NCBI GenBank assembly: GCA_003260075.1
Contig: QLIY01000081.1
Span: 187,256 to 251,255, forward strand
DNA length: 64,000 nt
Direction: 5' to 3'
DNA from: Phallusia mammillata
Lineage: Eukaryota > Chordata > Ascidiacea > Phlebobranchia > Ascidiidae
Made by a program: the position numbers and the translations under genes. The notes beneath the pieces were generated by a model, which searched no databases, had not been told where the DNA came from, and saw nothing but the letters and a program-made list of their open reading frames with translations. Positions 34,450 through 47,700 of the stretch are shown here, one piece after another (within the stretch, counting starts at the first letter, position 1; the number at the start of each line of letters is the position of its first letter).

Positions 34450-35671
34450 ATCTGTGATACTTTTGTAAAAACTTACGAAGAAGTGGTTTTTGACCGTCTT
34501 GATGATTTGTTGTGAGGTTTTGGCATTACAATTGATGGACATATATTTTTATCGTTTTTAAGGGATGTTTTTGATGTTATTGAAGTTATTTGCGAAAAGC
34601 GTCTATTTGAGTACATGGTTACCAATATGATACAGCAGAAGCATAAATATTAACGTTGGCAACGCTAATGAAACATCCAGATTAAGGTTAAAAAAACTCG
34701 ATATTGAGACGATTGCTGTAATGACTAAAACACCATTACATTTAAATTGGTCAAACATTTAAACTACTTTTCGACGAAGTTTCAATATCGGTTTGTTTAA
34801 GAAGTGATCGCCTGATGAATATTTCTTTTTTATTCCCAAGGTATCGTGGTTTGTTTGTACGATCTGGCAAAGAATTGTAAAAAATGTTTTATTATCCCCC
34901 CCCCCCATTTAAACTACTTTTCGACGAAGTTTCAATATCGGTTTGTTTAAGAATTGATCGCCTGATGAATATTTCTTTTTTATTCCCAAGGTCGTGGTTT
35001 GTTTGTACGATCTGGCAAAGAGTTGTAAAAAATGCCCCCCCCCCATCTGTGATACTTTTGTAAAAACTTACGAAGAAGTGGTTTTTGACCGTATTGATGA
35101 TTTGTTGTGAGGTTTTGGCATTACATTTGATGGACATATATTTTTATCGTTTTTAGGCATGTTTTTGATGTTATTGAAGTTATTTGCGAAAAGCTGTCCC
35201 CCCCCCCTCTTCAAAGGAGTCTCAGGGTTATCACATAATCATTTTTTATGAAAACGCCGGTTTGTTTCCACGTTCTGACAAGCAAAGAGTTGTGAAATAT
35301 GTTTTTGCTTTTGTATGTATGAATTTACTGTTTAACAATAACTGTTTGACTTAAAAAAAACTTAAACTAATTTTTTTATGCCCCCCCCCCTTTTTTTTTT
35401 ACCATTTGTACACATTTCTTTGCAATTATTGACAATGCCTGTTTGACTCTGAACAACTCAAATTTAAAAGACCAAAGTTTAACACAAAACATTTACCATT
35501 TATCTTCAAAGGAGTCTCAGGGTTATCACATAATCATTTTTTATGAAAACACCGGTTTGTTTCCACGTTCTGGCAAGCAAAGAGTAGTGAAATATGTTTT
35601 TCCTTTTGTATCTATGAATTTATTGTTTAACAATAACTGTTTGACTTATAAAAAAAACTTAAACTTATTTT
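34450..35671 (+). repeat. Cluster of four C-run joints with interleaved allelic pieces
   Basis: Runs at 34896-34906, 35035-35044, 35198-35207 and 35381-35390. Piece 34907-35034 copies about 34751-34888; piece 35045-35194 copies about 34450-34590; piece 35208-35380 copies about 35502-35671. Pieces are out of linear order. Beneath this there is also older, real similarity between the GTTTGTTTGTACGATCTGGC and GTTTGTTTCCACGTTCTGGC blocks. Confidence 0.8.
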
Positions 35672-35758
35672 TTTATCTTCACAGGAGTGTCAGGATTAAT
35701 CGTCCGCTTCATCGAAGTGACGCGGTGACAATTCACATCGACCGGTGCGCACCGTAGC

Positions 35759-38700
35759 ATGGAACCGAGTGAGCAGCTCGAACCGAACACGTGTGAAAAT
35801 AACAAAGACGACGGTGAAGAATCGACCGGGGAAGAACAGCTGTTTATCAAACAAGACGACATTGTGACGTCACAAACAGCGTGTGTGTCGTGTCCAGTGT
35901 TGAGCGATAGAGTGTTGCCAGGTAACATAACATGACCTGTTCTTCTCTTGCATTTTCACACATTGGTATTTTGTACACTTGCGTTGAATATCATTGTGTA
36001 TTGTTTTTACCATAAATTTTCACGTACGTATTTTTGGAGTATATTTTACATATTTATTTTCTTATGATCTGTTTAAATGAAAGTTACCTTTTTCTTCTAC
36101 CAAAGTTGTCTTTTAACGCATTTTTGTTTTCGAAACTTATTACACCTCTAATGTTCTGTCAATCATTTAACGTCGCTGACGCATGTTACGTCACAATATG
36201 ACGAACAATCAACCCGCATTCGCAAACTCGTGTTTTCAATCATCGGCGAATTATGCGCACAAAAAAAATTTCGGGGATGTCCCAACGATCTATGACGTCA
36301 TTTTCGAAGCTTTAAATTTGGGTAGTAACTTTTTTTGAGACATCACAAACCTAGAATTAATTATCCACAGCAATATTTGCTCATTAAATACAAAAAAAAT
36401 CACAGACAGAAAGTTTAGTCAAGCGATCCAGGATAAAAACTAAATGTACAGTACATGATTATGTTCGCAGTTACTTATTCACAGCGCACTACCATCAAAA
36501 CATATAGAAGTACCGCGGTTAAGATAGAAAATCACTATGTTATAACTGCGCACTGGACATATTTATCTGACTTTTTGCGTTTAAAATAATGTTTAGTGCA
36601 TCTTCCATAAACGTTGCACCGGTAAAGGCAACAGCGATTGTTAAAACATTTGTAAAAAAAATACATTCACATTATACAAGTATTTATGGCTGTATTTTTC
36701 CTTCTCTGTAAACATGCCCAATGTCATATAATGTGTATTCCATACAGCCATTAAGTTAAACATAACCAGCCGTGTTTTATCGTCTATTAATAAATGAAAT
36801 GTTTACTAAAATGTCTAAACGCGTAAAACCCCTACACGCCCACCATGTGCCACGCCTACGTTACGCCCCTTGTTGATTTCGCTGGTTTGTTGACGCTCAA
36901 GGGAATTCCCCACCTTGTTGCTTTCCATAGCTTCCCGCTGCACACGATTGCCTTTACATCACGTGACACTAGGAATAGCGCAAAACAATTGACGTCACAA
37001 AGGAAAATAATCCCCATTTTCACCAAACAATCAACAACTCAAACCCACAACCGTACATCTGACGTAATACCGCCAAGCTTGCCGAGTTTGCCAAACAAAT
37101 TACAGGTGTTTTATATGCATCGGTTTAAAACGCGTGCTAGAAGCTGGTTTCTGAACGAACTTCGTGCTTTCAACCGTTGTACACTGAAGTTAAATAATTA
37201 AAGTACTGTAACTTTCCCGACATTTTAAGCTCGTTTCAACCGAGTCTACCAACCATGTTAAATATTTTCGTAATGGTCGCTTTGGTTGACTGCACGAAAC
37301 TCGTTATAGAACCAGTCTTGCCTGTTATACAATCATGTTTGGTTGATAAATTGATACCAACGTTACGCTCTACTGCGCAGGATCACGTGACACTGACGTC
37401 ACGCACTCGTCATCGTTTCTTCCGGAGCTTGAGCATTTGCAGAACGAGAACGAGAGGCTGAAGCGGAAGGAGAAATACATGGATAACTTGGGTGAGTTCC
37501 AAATGCTGTGTCGGTTAGAAGCATGCTGGAGAGGCCGGTGTTGTGAAATCAACTTTTGCGGCGACTTAAAACAACAAAACACATCGCAATGTGATTACTG
37601 AAATCCAACATACAAAGCGAAGTTCATATTCCCAATTGCAATTTGTATGTTTATAAGCATTATCCCCCCCCCCAAACACATCGCAATGTGATTACTGAAA
37701 TCCAACATACAAAGCGAAGTTTATATTCCCAATTGCGATTTTTATGTTTATAAGCATTACACACATTGTATTTACGACCCATGCAAACTTGCAAAATCCA
37801 AACTAAAATTCACTGTCTGTTTGCTGCCTTAGTATGAAACTGTGTGTAACGTAAATGCATAATGTAGAATGTGTTTGCTACCATGTAGAATGACCTGGTG
37901 AACAGGAAAAGAGTGGTAGATTATTTCTTTAATAAACTAACTGCAAACAGTTATTTATTTTCGCACAATTCACACTGCACTTCTACTGTCAGTTTCATGG
38001 GGTAATTTTCTGTCACGCAGGTGTTCTGGTGACCGACTTCAAGCAGGAAAATCAAATTCTCAACGAAGAAAACCTTCGTCTGCGGAGAAGGTTGGAAGAG
38101 TTGGAGTTAGCTGAGAGCAGAGAAGAGAGCGAGGAAAAAAGGGGACGGGCCCCAGTGGACCCGGATTTAAACGGTTGGAATGAAGATGTTGTATTCGATG
38201 CCCAAGGTTAGTTGTTGTAACTGGTGTTCAGCTGTTGCCAGATTCCATGTGCAAAAATCAGTTACAATGTTTTTGCGGAATATAAAAACCTGTAATCTTG
38301 ATTTTCAACTTTTTCTGTCGTAGTTTTAGTAATCACCATTTTGTTACGCTTGGTTGCACAAAACCAGCTCGTGAACGCGTATAAACTTGTGGGGGGTCTT
38401 TACCAGTAAAATGAAAGTGAATAAAATGAGTCCTTAAACTTTTCCTATCATAACCTTTAACTTATTTAAACTATCACGTGACCTCTCGCAGCCAATCACG
38501 CGGAAGTTCCCGATTCGCCGTTCGAAGTTGTCGAGGGGAATCCCCTACCGACGTCAGACCGCAGCAGTGACGACATAAAGTCGCAGGGTGGAACCCCTTA
38601 TATTTCGGTGACGTCAACAGCCGGTCCCAGTGACGTCACACAAGGTGATTTTCGAAGTTTGCAATTTTATTTAACCTTGATTCAAATTACTACCACAGTG

Positions 38701-41700
38701 ACCCCACGAAATCTACTTCGCTTATACGCAACAATGAACCCCTTGTTGTGTCATAATACAACACTTCGCGGGTCCTGAGTACATTACAATGTTTGCAGCA
38801 AGGTGAAGTGGTGATCGCCACATAACTCAAAGTGGCCAAACTCTCGTTGGAATATATTCACCTTAATCAACCTGAGATATACCGGCGTTAGGGGTTGCTT
38901 TGTTAAGAAGTTACCGCGCTTATAAAGACTGTTATGCAGTGACATTTTACTTGAAGCGTCTTTGGACATACTGCAGTATATTCTAGTTGTTTTGCATAAA
39001 CTATTTAATTTCGCGTAACCAACGTGAGTGAATGATGAGGCTTCATGTTTCTTGTGTTGGTTTTGCTCCATATAATCCTGCGAGGCACTGAAGCTGAAAA
39101 ACTTAAGGCTCGAATAACAAGATTCCGTTGAAGCTTTTTCGTTGTTTTTTGTGCAAAAAAAGTGAAAAAAGCTGCGCCCCCTCAAAAACGCTTAACACGC
39201 CGCCGCCTCGGGCTCGGAAAGTATTTGAACTTGGTATTTTGGAACGCTGAACCGCTTCGCTGTTCTTGTCGGGAATTCCCGCTGGAATTGGTGTCTTGTT
39301 TATTTGCATTGCGGGATCGCTGTTCTTTTTTTCGGCACGGGAAGTGGATTGTTATGTCGCGTTGCTACGGTAACCACGAATCAGTGACTGGGGGTTTTGG
39401 GGGGGCGCCGTTCAAGGTCAATTATCAAAGGTCAGAGAAAGGTTGTGAGAATTTTGCAAAGCAGATCAGATTTTGCAAAATCATCCTCTGTGAAGTTTTG
39501 TTTTGAGATTTTCTTTGGTTAAAAAAAGTCGGAAACTTTACAACCTGCATGTCCATAAGTTTTACGTTTCTGTGATTTTGAAATCTTTTGATTTTCTTAC
39601 AACTTTTTGCGGCAATTTAAATATGGTTTAAAATTGCCTATTGTCAAATATGGTTATGCCGTCATAGTAAATTCGCGCTTTAAAATGGAAAATTTGCACT
39701 TCATATATTTGTATAAAACTGAACATAATTGGGAAGACTGGTAATTTTAACTGTAAACCACAAACTAAACAAAAAAAACAAATACATAAAACCCTTATAT
39801 TTCGCCCTTTATTTTCCAAATTTTTTGACAAATACACAAAAGCGGGTAGAAAACGTCCCCCTTTTCGTTGAATTCAAATTATCAGTCGTTTTAATTTTCG
39901 CCTGCGGCATTTGTGGTGTTTCATGGGTTTTCCTCCAGTTATATGGAAATGAATGTTAGGACACGGGTGAATTGAAGTGGGTGCGTGCCGACTACTCACC
40001 ACGGTTCATGCTGTTTGCGATGCGATGAAACATGTGTCGGTGTGAACTGATGTGCAAATAAACACCAGGGAAATAGCACCTGCAAATTCATGCTAGAAAT
40101 CCAATTCCAAACTTTGTTGAATTTTTGCAACACTATCTGTTTACTGTTTAGTAACTTGCGGCTTACACCGGCTTTTTTGTTTTTCCTAATAAGCATTTCC
40201 ACTCTATCAAGTAACAACCCGTTTAGCAATGAACTTGGTATATAACCCAACCGTTAAAACATTTCAATTCTTGCCATAAGTTGCACAATGCTACACCAAC
40301 AGGAAAAGATTCAACATTATTTATTGCGTTTGTGCTTTTTATTTTGAAAGCAGGAACATGTGTTGCACAAAACTATCAAGTTTGTCAAGTGCGAATTGCA
40401 GTGAGATTTATCTACCACTAAATATTGCTCTTTTGGCAAATGTATTTCTTTAACCGATGTTTCAACGTCCTATACAGGTTGCCTTTATCATGGTAATAAG
40501 TTATTACCGGTTAAAGAAAAAAAATAGGTTAAAGAAATATATTTGTCACAATAGTATTACATTTAGTTTGCATATAATGCCCATACCAAACTTTACTAAC
40601 AATAGACTCTTATATAAGCTATTGATGTCAGGCATAATACCACGTTTATTGAGGTCTTTTGGCAAATCCTATAAACCTAACAGACACTTGTGTTACATTT
40701 CAGCTCAAACCGCCCCCGACACCAACCCAGTGACGTCAGAAGCGGCGATGACGCAACGCCTTACAAGTTTGCTGCTAGATGGCGCTAACGCAACACCCAC
40801 AAAGGAAAATCGAAGTTCTGACGTCACTACCAGCATGTCCCGTGACTTGGAAAAGTCGGATGAGGTAAAGGTTTACATACGAATTCTTTTGATCTCTTTA
40901 AACCAGTGGTTATTAACGTTTTTATGGTTGTTGCCCTATAAGAAATCAAATTGACCTCATTTTTACAAAATTTAAGATTGCAAACTATTACGTCACGGAA
41001 AGATGACGTCATATAACCAAAAAGAGGTGAATGTAATTAACACCTGAAAATGTCAAATTGGTTAAAAGCCATTTGTTCTGTACGTAATTGTAAACCAACC
41101 TTTAATTTTTTCCCTTTATTTTCTGTAATAGAAATGTAACATTTTTAGGCACACTAACCCGAACGTCAGTTTCGACTGGTGAATTTTTTCTTTGATCTGA
41201 CCCCAAACACGTGCTTATCTCGCATTCTCCTAACCCTATCAGCTAATTGTTCACCCAATCCCTTCATCCCCCTCACCCCCCTAAAAATCCCCCAATCAGC
41301 AACCGTGTTTCGGTTGCCTGGCAACAAAGCCGGTCAAACAAAAGACCCGGTCGGCATGCAAAAATCGCGAATTTTTCAACTTTAAGCATGTTTTTCGCAT
41401 TGTTTAAATCCCAGCGTAATTCCTTTTTTCAGCCAATTACGTTTTTCTTTGTTGCAGAACGAGCGAGACACAGCGACATCTACCGACGAACTGGAGAATT
41501 TACCACTTCCATTGCAGGTAGGAGTTTGTTTGTAAGTTTCAAATTTGGTCCAGTTGGTGCCGTAAAGCATTAATATCTTCATTCATGTTTATTGTTAAGT
41601 GGCTGCTTGGCAACCCGTATAGGTTATTATCAACATTAAATTGTCCCCAACACGTTGTATTGTCGTTCTGTTTATGCCTGACTGACTTTAATGCACGATT

Positions 41701-44700
41701 GATTTGGTTTTTGCGGCAACTTGGATAGCCATGCAACATAGTCAGTCTGTAGGTTTGTCACAGTTGTGTGCAGTTAAGTTGCTCTGGTTTTCAATATGTT
41801 TGTGTGTCAACTATTGTATTTATGGTTATGTTTATTATCCATCTGTTTATGATTCTATTTGAAAAAGGCAATTCCTCCAAACCCACTTTTGGATTAACCT
41901 GAATTCTAAACCAAAACGCTTATAATATTTTTGACGTCATTTTACGCAAACGCTCTAAACCAGTCCATCTTAAGTTTATGACGTCACAAACCCTGTTATA
42001 CATCACCCAATGAACTTTACAATCCTGCTTCTAGATCCGTCAGTTGGAGGAAATGGTCGGATTGCACGATACCGGAAATGACGTCAGCGTCAGTGAAGCG
42101 AGTATGACGTCACAGTTCTCAAAGTTGGCCGCGGTGTTCGCGCGTTTGGCCCAGAAGGTGACGCAATCGCAGAAGAAGGCAAGAAACTCACAGGTTTGTC
42201 ACGTGATCCGCTTTAGGACAAGTTTTTTCATTTTGCTTCAAATCAGTGGTGGGATTCAGTCGGTTCGCACCGGTTCTATTGAACCGTCTCACGAAATTTT
42301 ATGAGATCAGCGAACCGGTTTGCATTACTGGTTACTGTCAATGGACTTTTTGTAACAGAACCGGTTGAAAAATATGACTTTCGTGATAGAACCGACTCAC
42401 AAAAATTTGATTCCCACCACTGCCTCAAATGTTTCGGAGGCAAATGAGTTTAAATGTTCTGTGAATGTTGTACGTGTTAATCAGCGATGATTGCAAAAGA
42501 AATAGCTGATATGTTAGGGATGAAACAATTACCTTACATGAACACATGATTCTATTTCGCAAGCATTATTTACTGAGCTTGAGCCAACTCAACTCCAGTA
42601 GTAAATTTGGCAATGAGTTATGCTTTACTGAGCAGTGAGTATCAGGTGAGGGCCTGATGCTAAGAGGCAATATCTTGCTAGTTTTTTTTTAAGTATAGAT
42701 TTATCGCAGTAACACCAAATTAAAAAAAAAACGAATTATAAAAAAAAACAAGTGATTAAGGGGATTAAGGCCAGTGTCTCTCTTCAACCCACAAGACAAA
42801 ATTGATGTTTTTTTACTCTGTGCTGATTTTTTTTACTGTACATTTTTATTGGGTCTGCAAATGCTTTTTTTGAGACAAAAATATACAGAGACCTAAAATT
42901 TTAGGGAAACACCGTTTACAAACGTAGATTTTCCTGCAAACATTTTCCAAGTTGGGGTATAACTGTGACTTAGAAAATGTTTAGAGCTATATTTTCCAAT
43001 TCTTGCTATTGAAAAGTTTGGAAATTGTAAATGTTTTCCAGCCACTTTTACCCATTTGTTGACCTATCGTTTACCCAGCAGACCTCAAAAACGTGAAATT
43101 GCAACTTTGTTTTATTAAACCACTGGACAAATAAAACCTATTATTTCCTTAACTTATTTGAACTTCTCTCCACCTTTTGTCTATTTGCTCAAGTAATTTG
43201 GCTCAAAAGTCAATCTCCAAATATGGGTTAAGGGTAAACTTAGCTTAGGTTTGGCTTTTATTGTTCCTCTTCTGTCGTGCAATGATTTGACTCGATAACC
43301 TTTCTACACAACCCCACCCAATCACTTTATGTGGGCGGTGGAAAGACCCTACTGACCCGGTTATTTACATACACAACCCCTGGTTTATGAACTTTACTTT
43401 CCGTCACGTTTAAATGATGGTGAAATGACAAATATTAAAACGCTGTAACTTTCCGTTAACAATACTTGACTTTATTGTGTGTTTTTTGTATAGTTGTAAC
43501 ATGCAAAAACGATGTCCATTAATAGACTAAAAATACTGGTAAAATATATAATTTTATCGAATGTTTGTCGTTGGTTGAACCCCTTGGTGTTTTTTAAGAT
43601 TGATTAGTTTTGAATGAACTCTTTGTTAAACTTGTTTAGTTCCATCTTGAACAGTCACGTGTTCAATGCTCTATACACAAGCTGGTGAACAACACATTTA
43701 GTAAATAATAACAAGCAATTTTTTTAGATAAATCCAACTATCCAACATTAACTTCGGTTGCTTTAACTAAGTGATAGTTTATGAACGTAAAGTTTATTTG
43801 TGCAATGCAAGGCAAGTTGTTTGTTATTTGTGGGTTTCTAGAGAAATGAACAAAACAAAAATATCATCGGTGAATCACTCTTTCAATCTGTTGACCTTTT
43901 CAATACAATAGAAACTTCCCTGAATCATGACAAGTAGTGTTATAGAGATTTGTCTACTTTCTGTTTTTCTTTAGTCAAGAAACTTCTCACATGTTGTTCC
44001 AATCTTTTCAAGGGCATCCACACAGTGAGTGAAATAACAACTTCATTGTAACAAATCGTTTGTTGTGTTGAATACAAAGCTGTGGTTTCCATAGTTGTAC
44101 TTGGTGCTTGTTTTCATTCTTTATCTTTGAAACTTTATATCTGAACCGGGCATCTGAATTTCGGTTCACGCCCACAAAACGCCCCTATCTATTACTCGTA
44201 TGATATTTTGCAGAAACTTTGATAGGATTTTACGCGATTTAAATGAGGAATTCCTGCAGTTGTTGCAGTTTTGTTAATTTTTTTAAATTTGTGTAAAAGA
44301 AAATTGTGACATCTTCAAACATCAACTATTGTGTGAAATAATCTCATAGAATTTTACTTCAAACAAACGGCAAAAAAACGTTATTAAAACGATTTTTCAA
44401 AATTTGCGCTACACATTTAAAGAAACCATTTTGGTTGAAATTTTGCGTGGAATTTTCACTCCAGTCATAATTGAAAGTGTGATCTTATATCGTGTTTTGC
44501 GCAAAGAAATTTACTCGACTTGAAATTGACGTTTGTATTAAAAAGCAAGGGCGATTGGCATCGGCGATTTTTTGTTCCCCGTTCAGTTACTTGGATTTCA
44601 TTACATGTTGTAATTTTCGTTCTTCGTTTACCCTTTGAAGTCTTTACCGGTTTCATTCTCTTTGCCAAAAGTTCCCACAGAAAACCGACCACAAAGAGCC

Positions 44701-47700
44701 AAAGTTTACCACAAACTCCCGCCGTTTTATTGAAAAGGTTTCTGGCTCGACGGGAACTTAACCCGTAATAAGGGAAGCAGACACCACCTACGGCGATCTG
44801 GAGGGCTTTCCAAACTTTTAAAGCGTCTCGTCCTTTAGGTGATTTTCCGTCAGACTGAGGCGTGGCAGAGGCGGGGCGCACCCGCTTCCAGTGTGACGCA
44901 ATAAAGCATCACTTATAATGGTGTTTCCTGACTTGCATTTAACCCCAAAGTGGAAATTTAAGATGCCTTAACACGTTGACTGCCAACCACGAGTTATCTC
45001 GTAGTTGCCGATCTAGCCAGGCTTGCCAGACACGAGTATACTCGTAGTAGACTTATTCTATTGGAACGCGCTTAAAACGAGCTGGCGTCTCGAACTAACG
45101 TCGTGGATGCGTTGTGGCAACACCGAGACACCCTACACCAGCATGTTACCTACGAGTTAACTCGTAGCATGGCACACAAAATATTTCGACCTGATTTCAG
45201 AACGCCACTAAAACATATTCGGCAAATTTGAGCACAACGTAGGAATATCCCTTGGCAGTCAACGTGTTAAGGGGATTATCGGATCATCACCTTGGTTCCG
45301 TGACGTCATCATTCAGTGACGTCGTAGTTGATTTTTTTTTTGAATAAATATTTTCTGGTTGTATAACGGGTTAACCGTTATAAAAAGATTAAGTACCACT
45401 GAATTTGAACTTTAACTTGGTAAACTTTTGAGAGGTTCTTAGTCACACATTTTCAACTTTGATACGCCGTATTTGAAATGTTATGACGACATTTTTTAAA
45501 GTGTTGTTGTAATGTGATTTGTTGTGTTTCCCTATTCCTTATGCGAATTAATTTGATGCACTTTGTTGCGGCATTTTGGGTTAACTTTGTGAAACTGCGC
45601 TGTTGTATGTGTAAAAGTCCAAGCAGAGGCGCAGAACAGAACAGAACTGAAATAAAGTAGTATGTGTGATTTTTGTTGACTATTACAGAAATTGCTTTAA
45701 AAATCCGATGATACTTCACGACGCATTTAAAATTACAAAAACTGTATCATGTCATCGCGCTTAAAAATATTTTGTAATCGCGTTCAAATTCTGCAATGTC
45801 ACCCAATGTCTTTGATGAAACATTTCGCAATGATGTGTAGCATGTTTGAACAGTTTCATCTGACAGATGTTTTACCTCGGTCGAAATTCCCCGTATTTAC
45901 TTACATGCGTCGCAAGTAGCCTCTGTTTGCCGTTACTGATGATTAATCGTTGGGTAACGCTAAGAAGCACTCCACCGAGGACAGAGGGATTCCCCCAAAA
46001 CACTTGAACCGTTATGAACTGGATAAGATAACTGCCACGTCATTCTTTCAGTTTCTATTTTAGACAATGAACTGTGTTTCTGCTTTAAGGCGGGTTTTGG
46101 TGACGAATCGTACAATCATGTACAGGAAACCATTTCCACTTGTCGCTTGTGTGTCTGTACATATGTTGGTTTCAAGTTTTGTCTCTAAGTTTTTGTTTAT
46201 TTTGAGTTTGTTGTCCCACTTATTTGCTGAAAGATGTTTAAAACAGTGTAACGTTTTCAAAGTGACAGCCACAAAAAAAGTTAATGCAGTTCGGTTTCCA
46301 AGTTAAAAAAGAAACGTTTTTGCCTAATACTACTACAAGTTAGTTTTTTAACGCCCATATCTATTTGCAAAGTTAGCGAGGATATTACACAAAAGAGGGA
46401 TGATAATTTTCGATAGCACAACAACTGACTTTGTACCCATTCTATGCCGCGAACGTTCATTAAACTGGTTCACTTTTATTTCACGGCAGTTAGTTCAGCT
46501 TGCTAATCACATGTAAACTTCCACAAGAGTATAACGATAACACAATTCACTTCAACTTCATGAAATTACTGTGGTGTAACTGCCATGCAATGGAGTGGTC
46601 AGAAACAGCTTTTAACGTCTATCTACGGCGGTTCTTTACCTTAGGGCAGTGGTTCCCAACCAGGGCCCATGGCCCCCCCAGGGGGGCCACGAGCTGTGTT
46701 CCGGGGGGCCACGGGCGTAGATTCACAAGAAACACCCACTAAAAGTCATTTTCACTTTAACTTTATTCCCGAATTTAACCGACTACTTCACACACTATTT
46801 GTTTATAGAGAGGTTTATCACACTCATTTACTCTATTAGACCTGTTTAAGGCCAAAATTAATACCGCATTCCTACGCGAGATTGCTATCTACATTTTAAG
46901 GGGGCCACAGGTCCTACATGGTAACTTTAAGGGGGCCACGAGGCCAAAAAGTTACTTTAAGGGGGCCACGGTCCACGAAAGGTTGGGAACCACTGCCTTA
47001 GGGGTTCCCGAACTGTGGGACATGGCCCAGCACTAGGCCACCAAGACATTTTCAATGGGCCACAGAGCCATTTGAACAGATTCTACTGTTTTGTTATACT
47101 GTAGATGCTATGCCCTTTGTTTTAAAAAACATAATATTTACAAAACAATAATTTTTAACAAGAAAGGACATTGTCTCCTAACAATGGTGGCTATGTGAAT
47201 CTGCCTTTTCAACACTTGTAAATATGAAGTTCAAGCAGCGCAACCGTTTTGAAGTTGAGCAAGATATTCGCTGTGCTCTGTCATCAACAGAGCCAAGAAT
47301 TCCGAATCTTGTAGCCAAATTTCAGGAGCATGTATCTCATTAAAAATAAATTGCTGAAAAATTTCGCCTGTGTTTTTGAGTAATTTTCACAGAAATTGTT
47401 TGTGCCTAAATTTACAGCACATGGTGAGTCACGAAACGCTATAAAATAGACATTTGGGCCACAGATGACATATTTGTATGAAGTGAACTACCCCCTGGGT
47501 TTTTATGGTGATTTTGTTGTCTAAAATTTTGTCAAAAAGCTTTTAACAGTCGAAACTCGCTCTGGCCTGACAAAAATGTGAGGGATTTTAAATTGAAAGC
47601 AGCCAACCGACAATGCTACTGCAAAGACCGAAACCGCTTACGTTGTTTCTTTAAGCCAAACCTTAAAGGGGATTTTCCATCTTAAGCCTTTCCAAGACGC

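Noticed and set aside
40903..40935. Additional hAT element starting CAGTGGTTATTAACG
   Set aside because: Only one end is visible, with no matching right end or target duplication nearby.
40457..40954. 165-aa continuous ORF
   Set aside because: It is TNIP-like exon 40704-40864 extended by chance into flanking introns; acceptor and donor define the exon.
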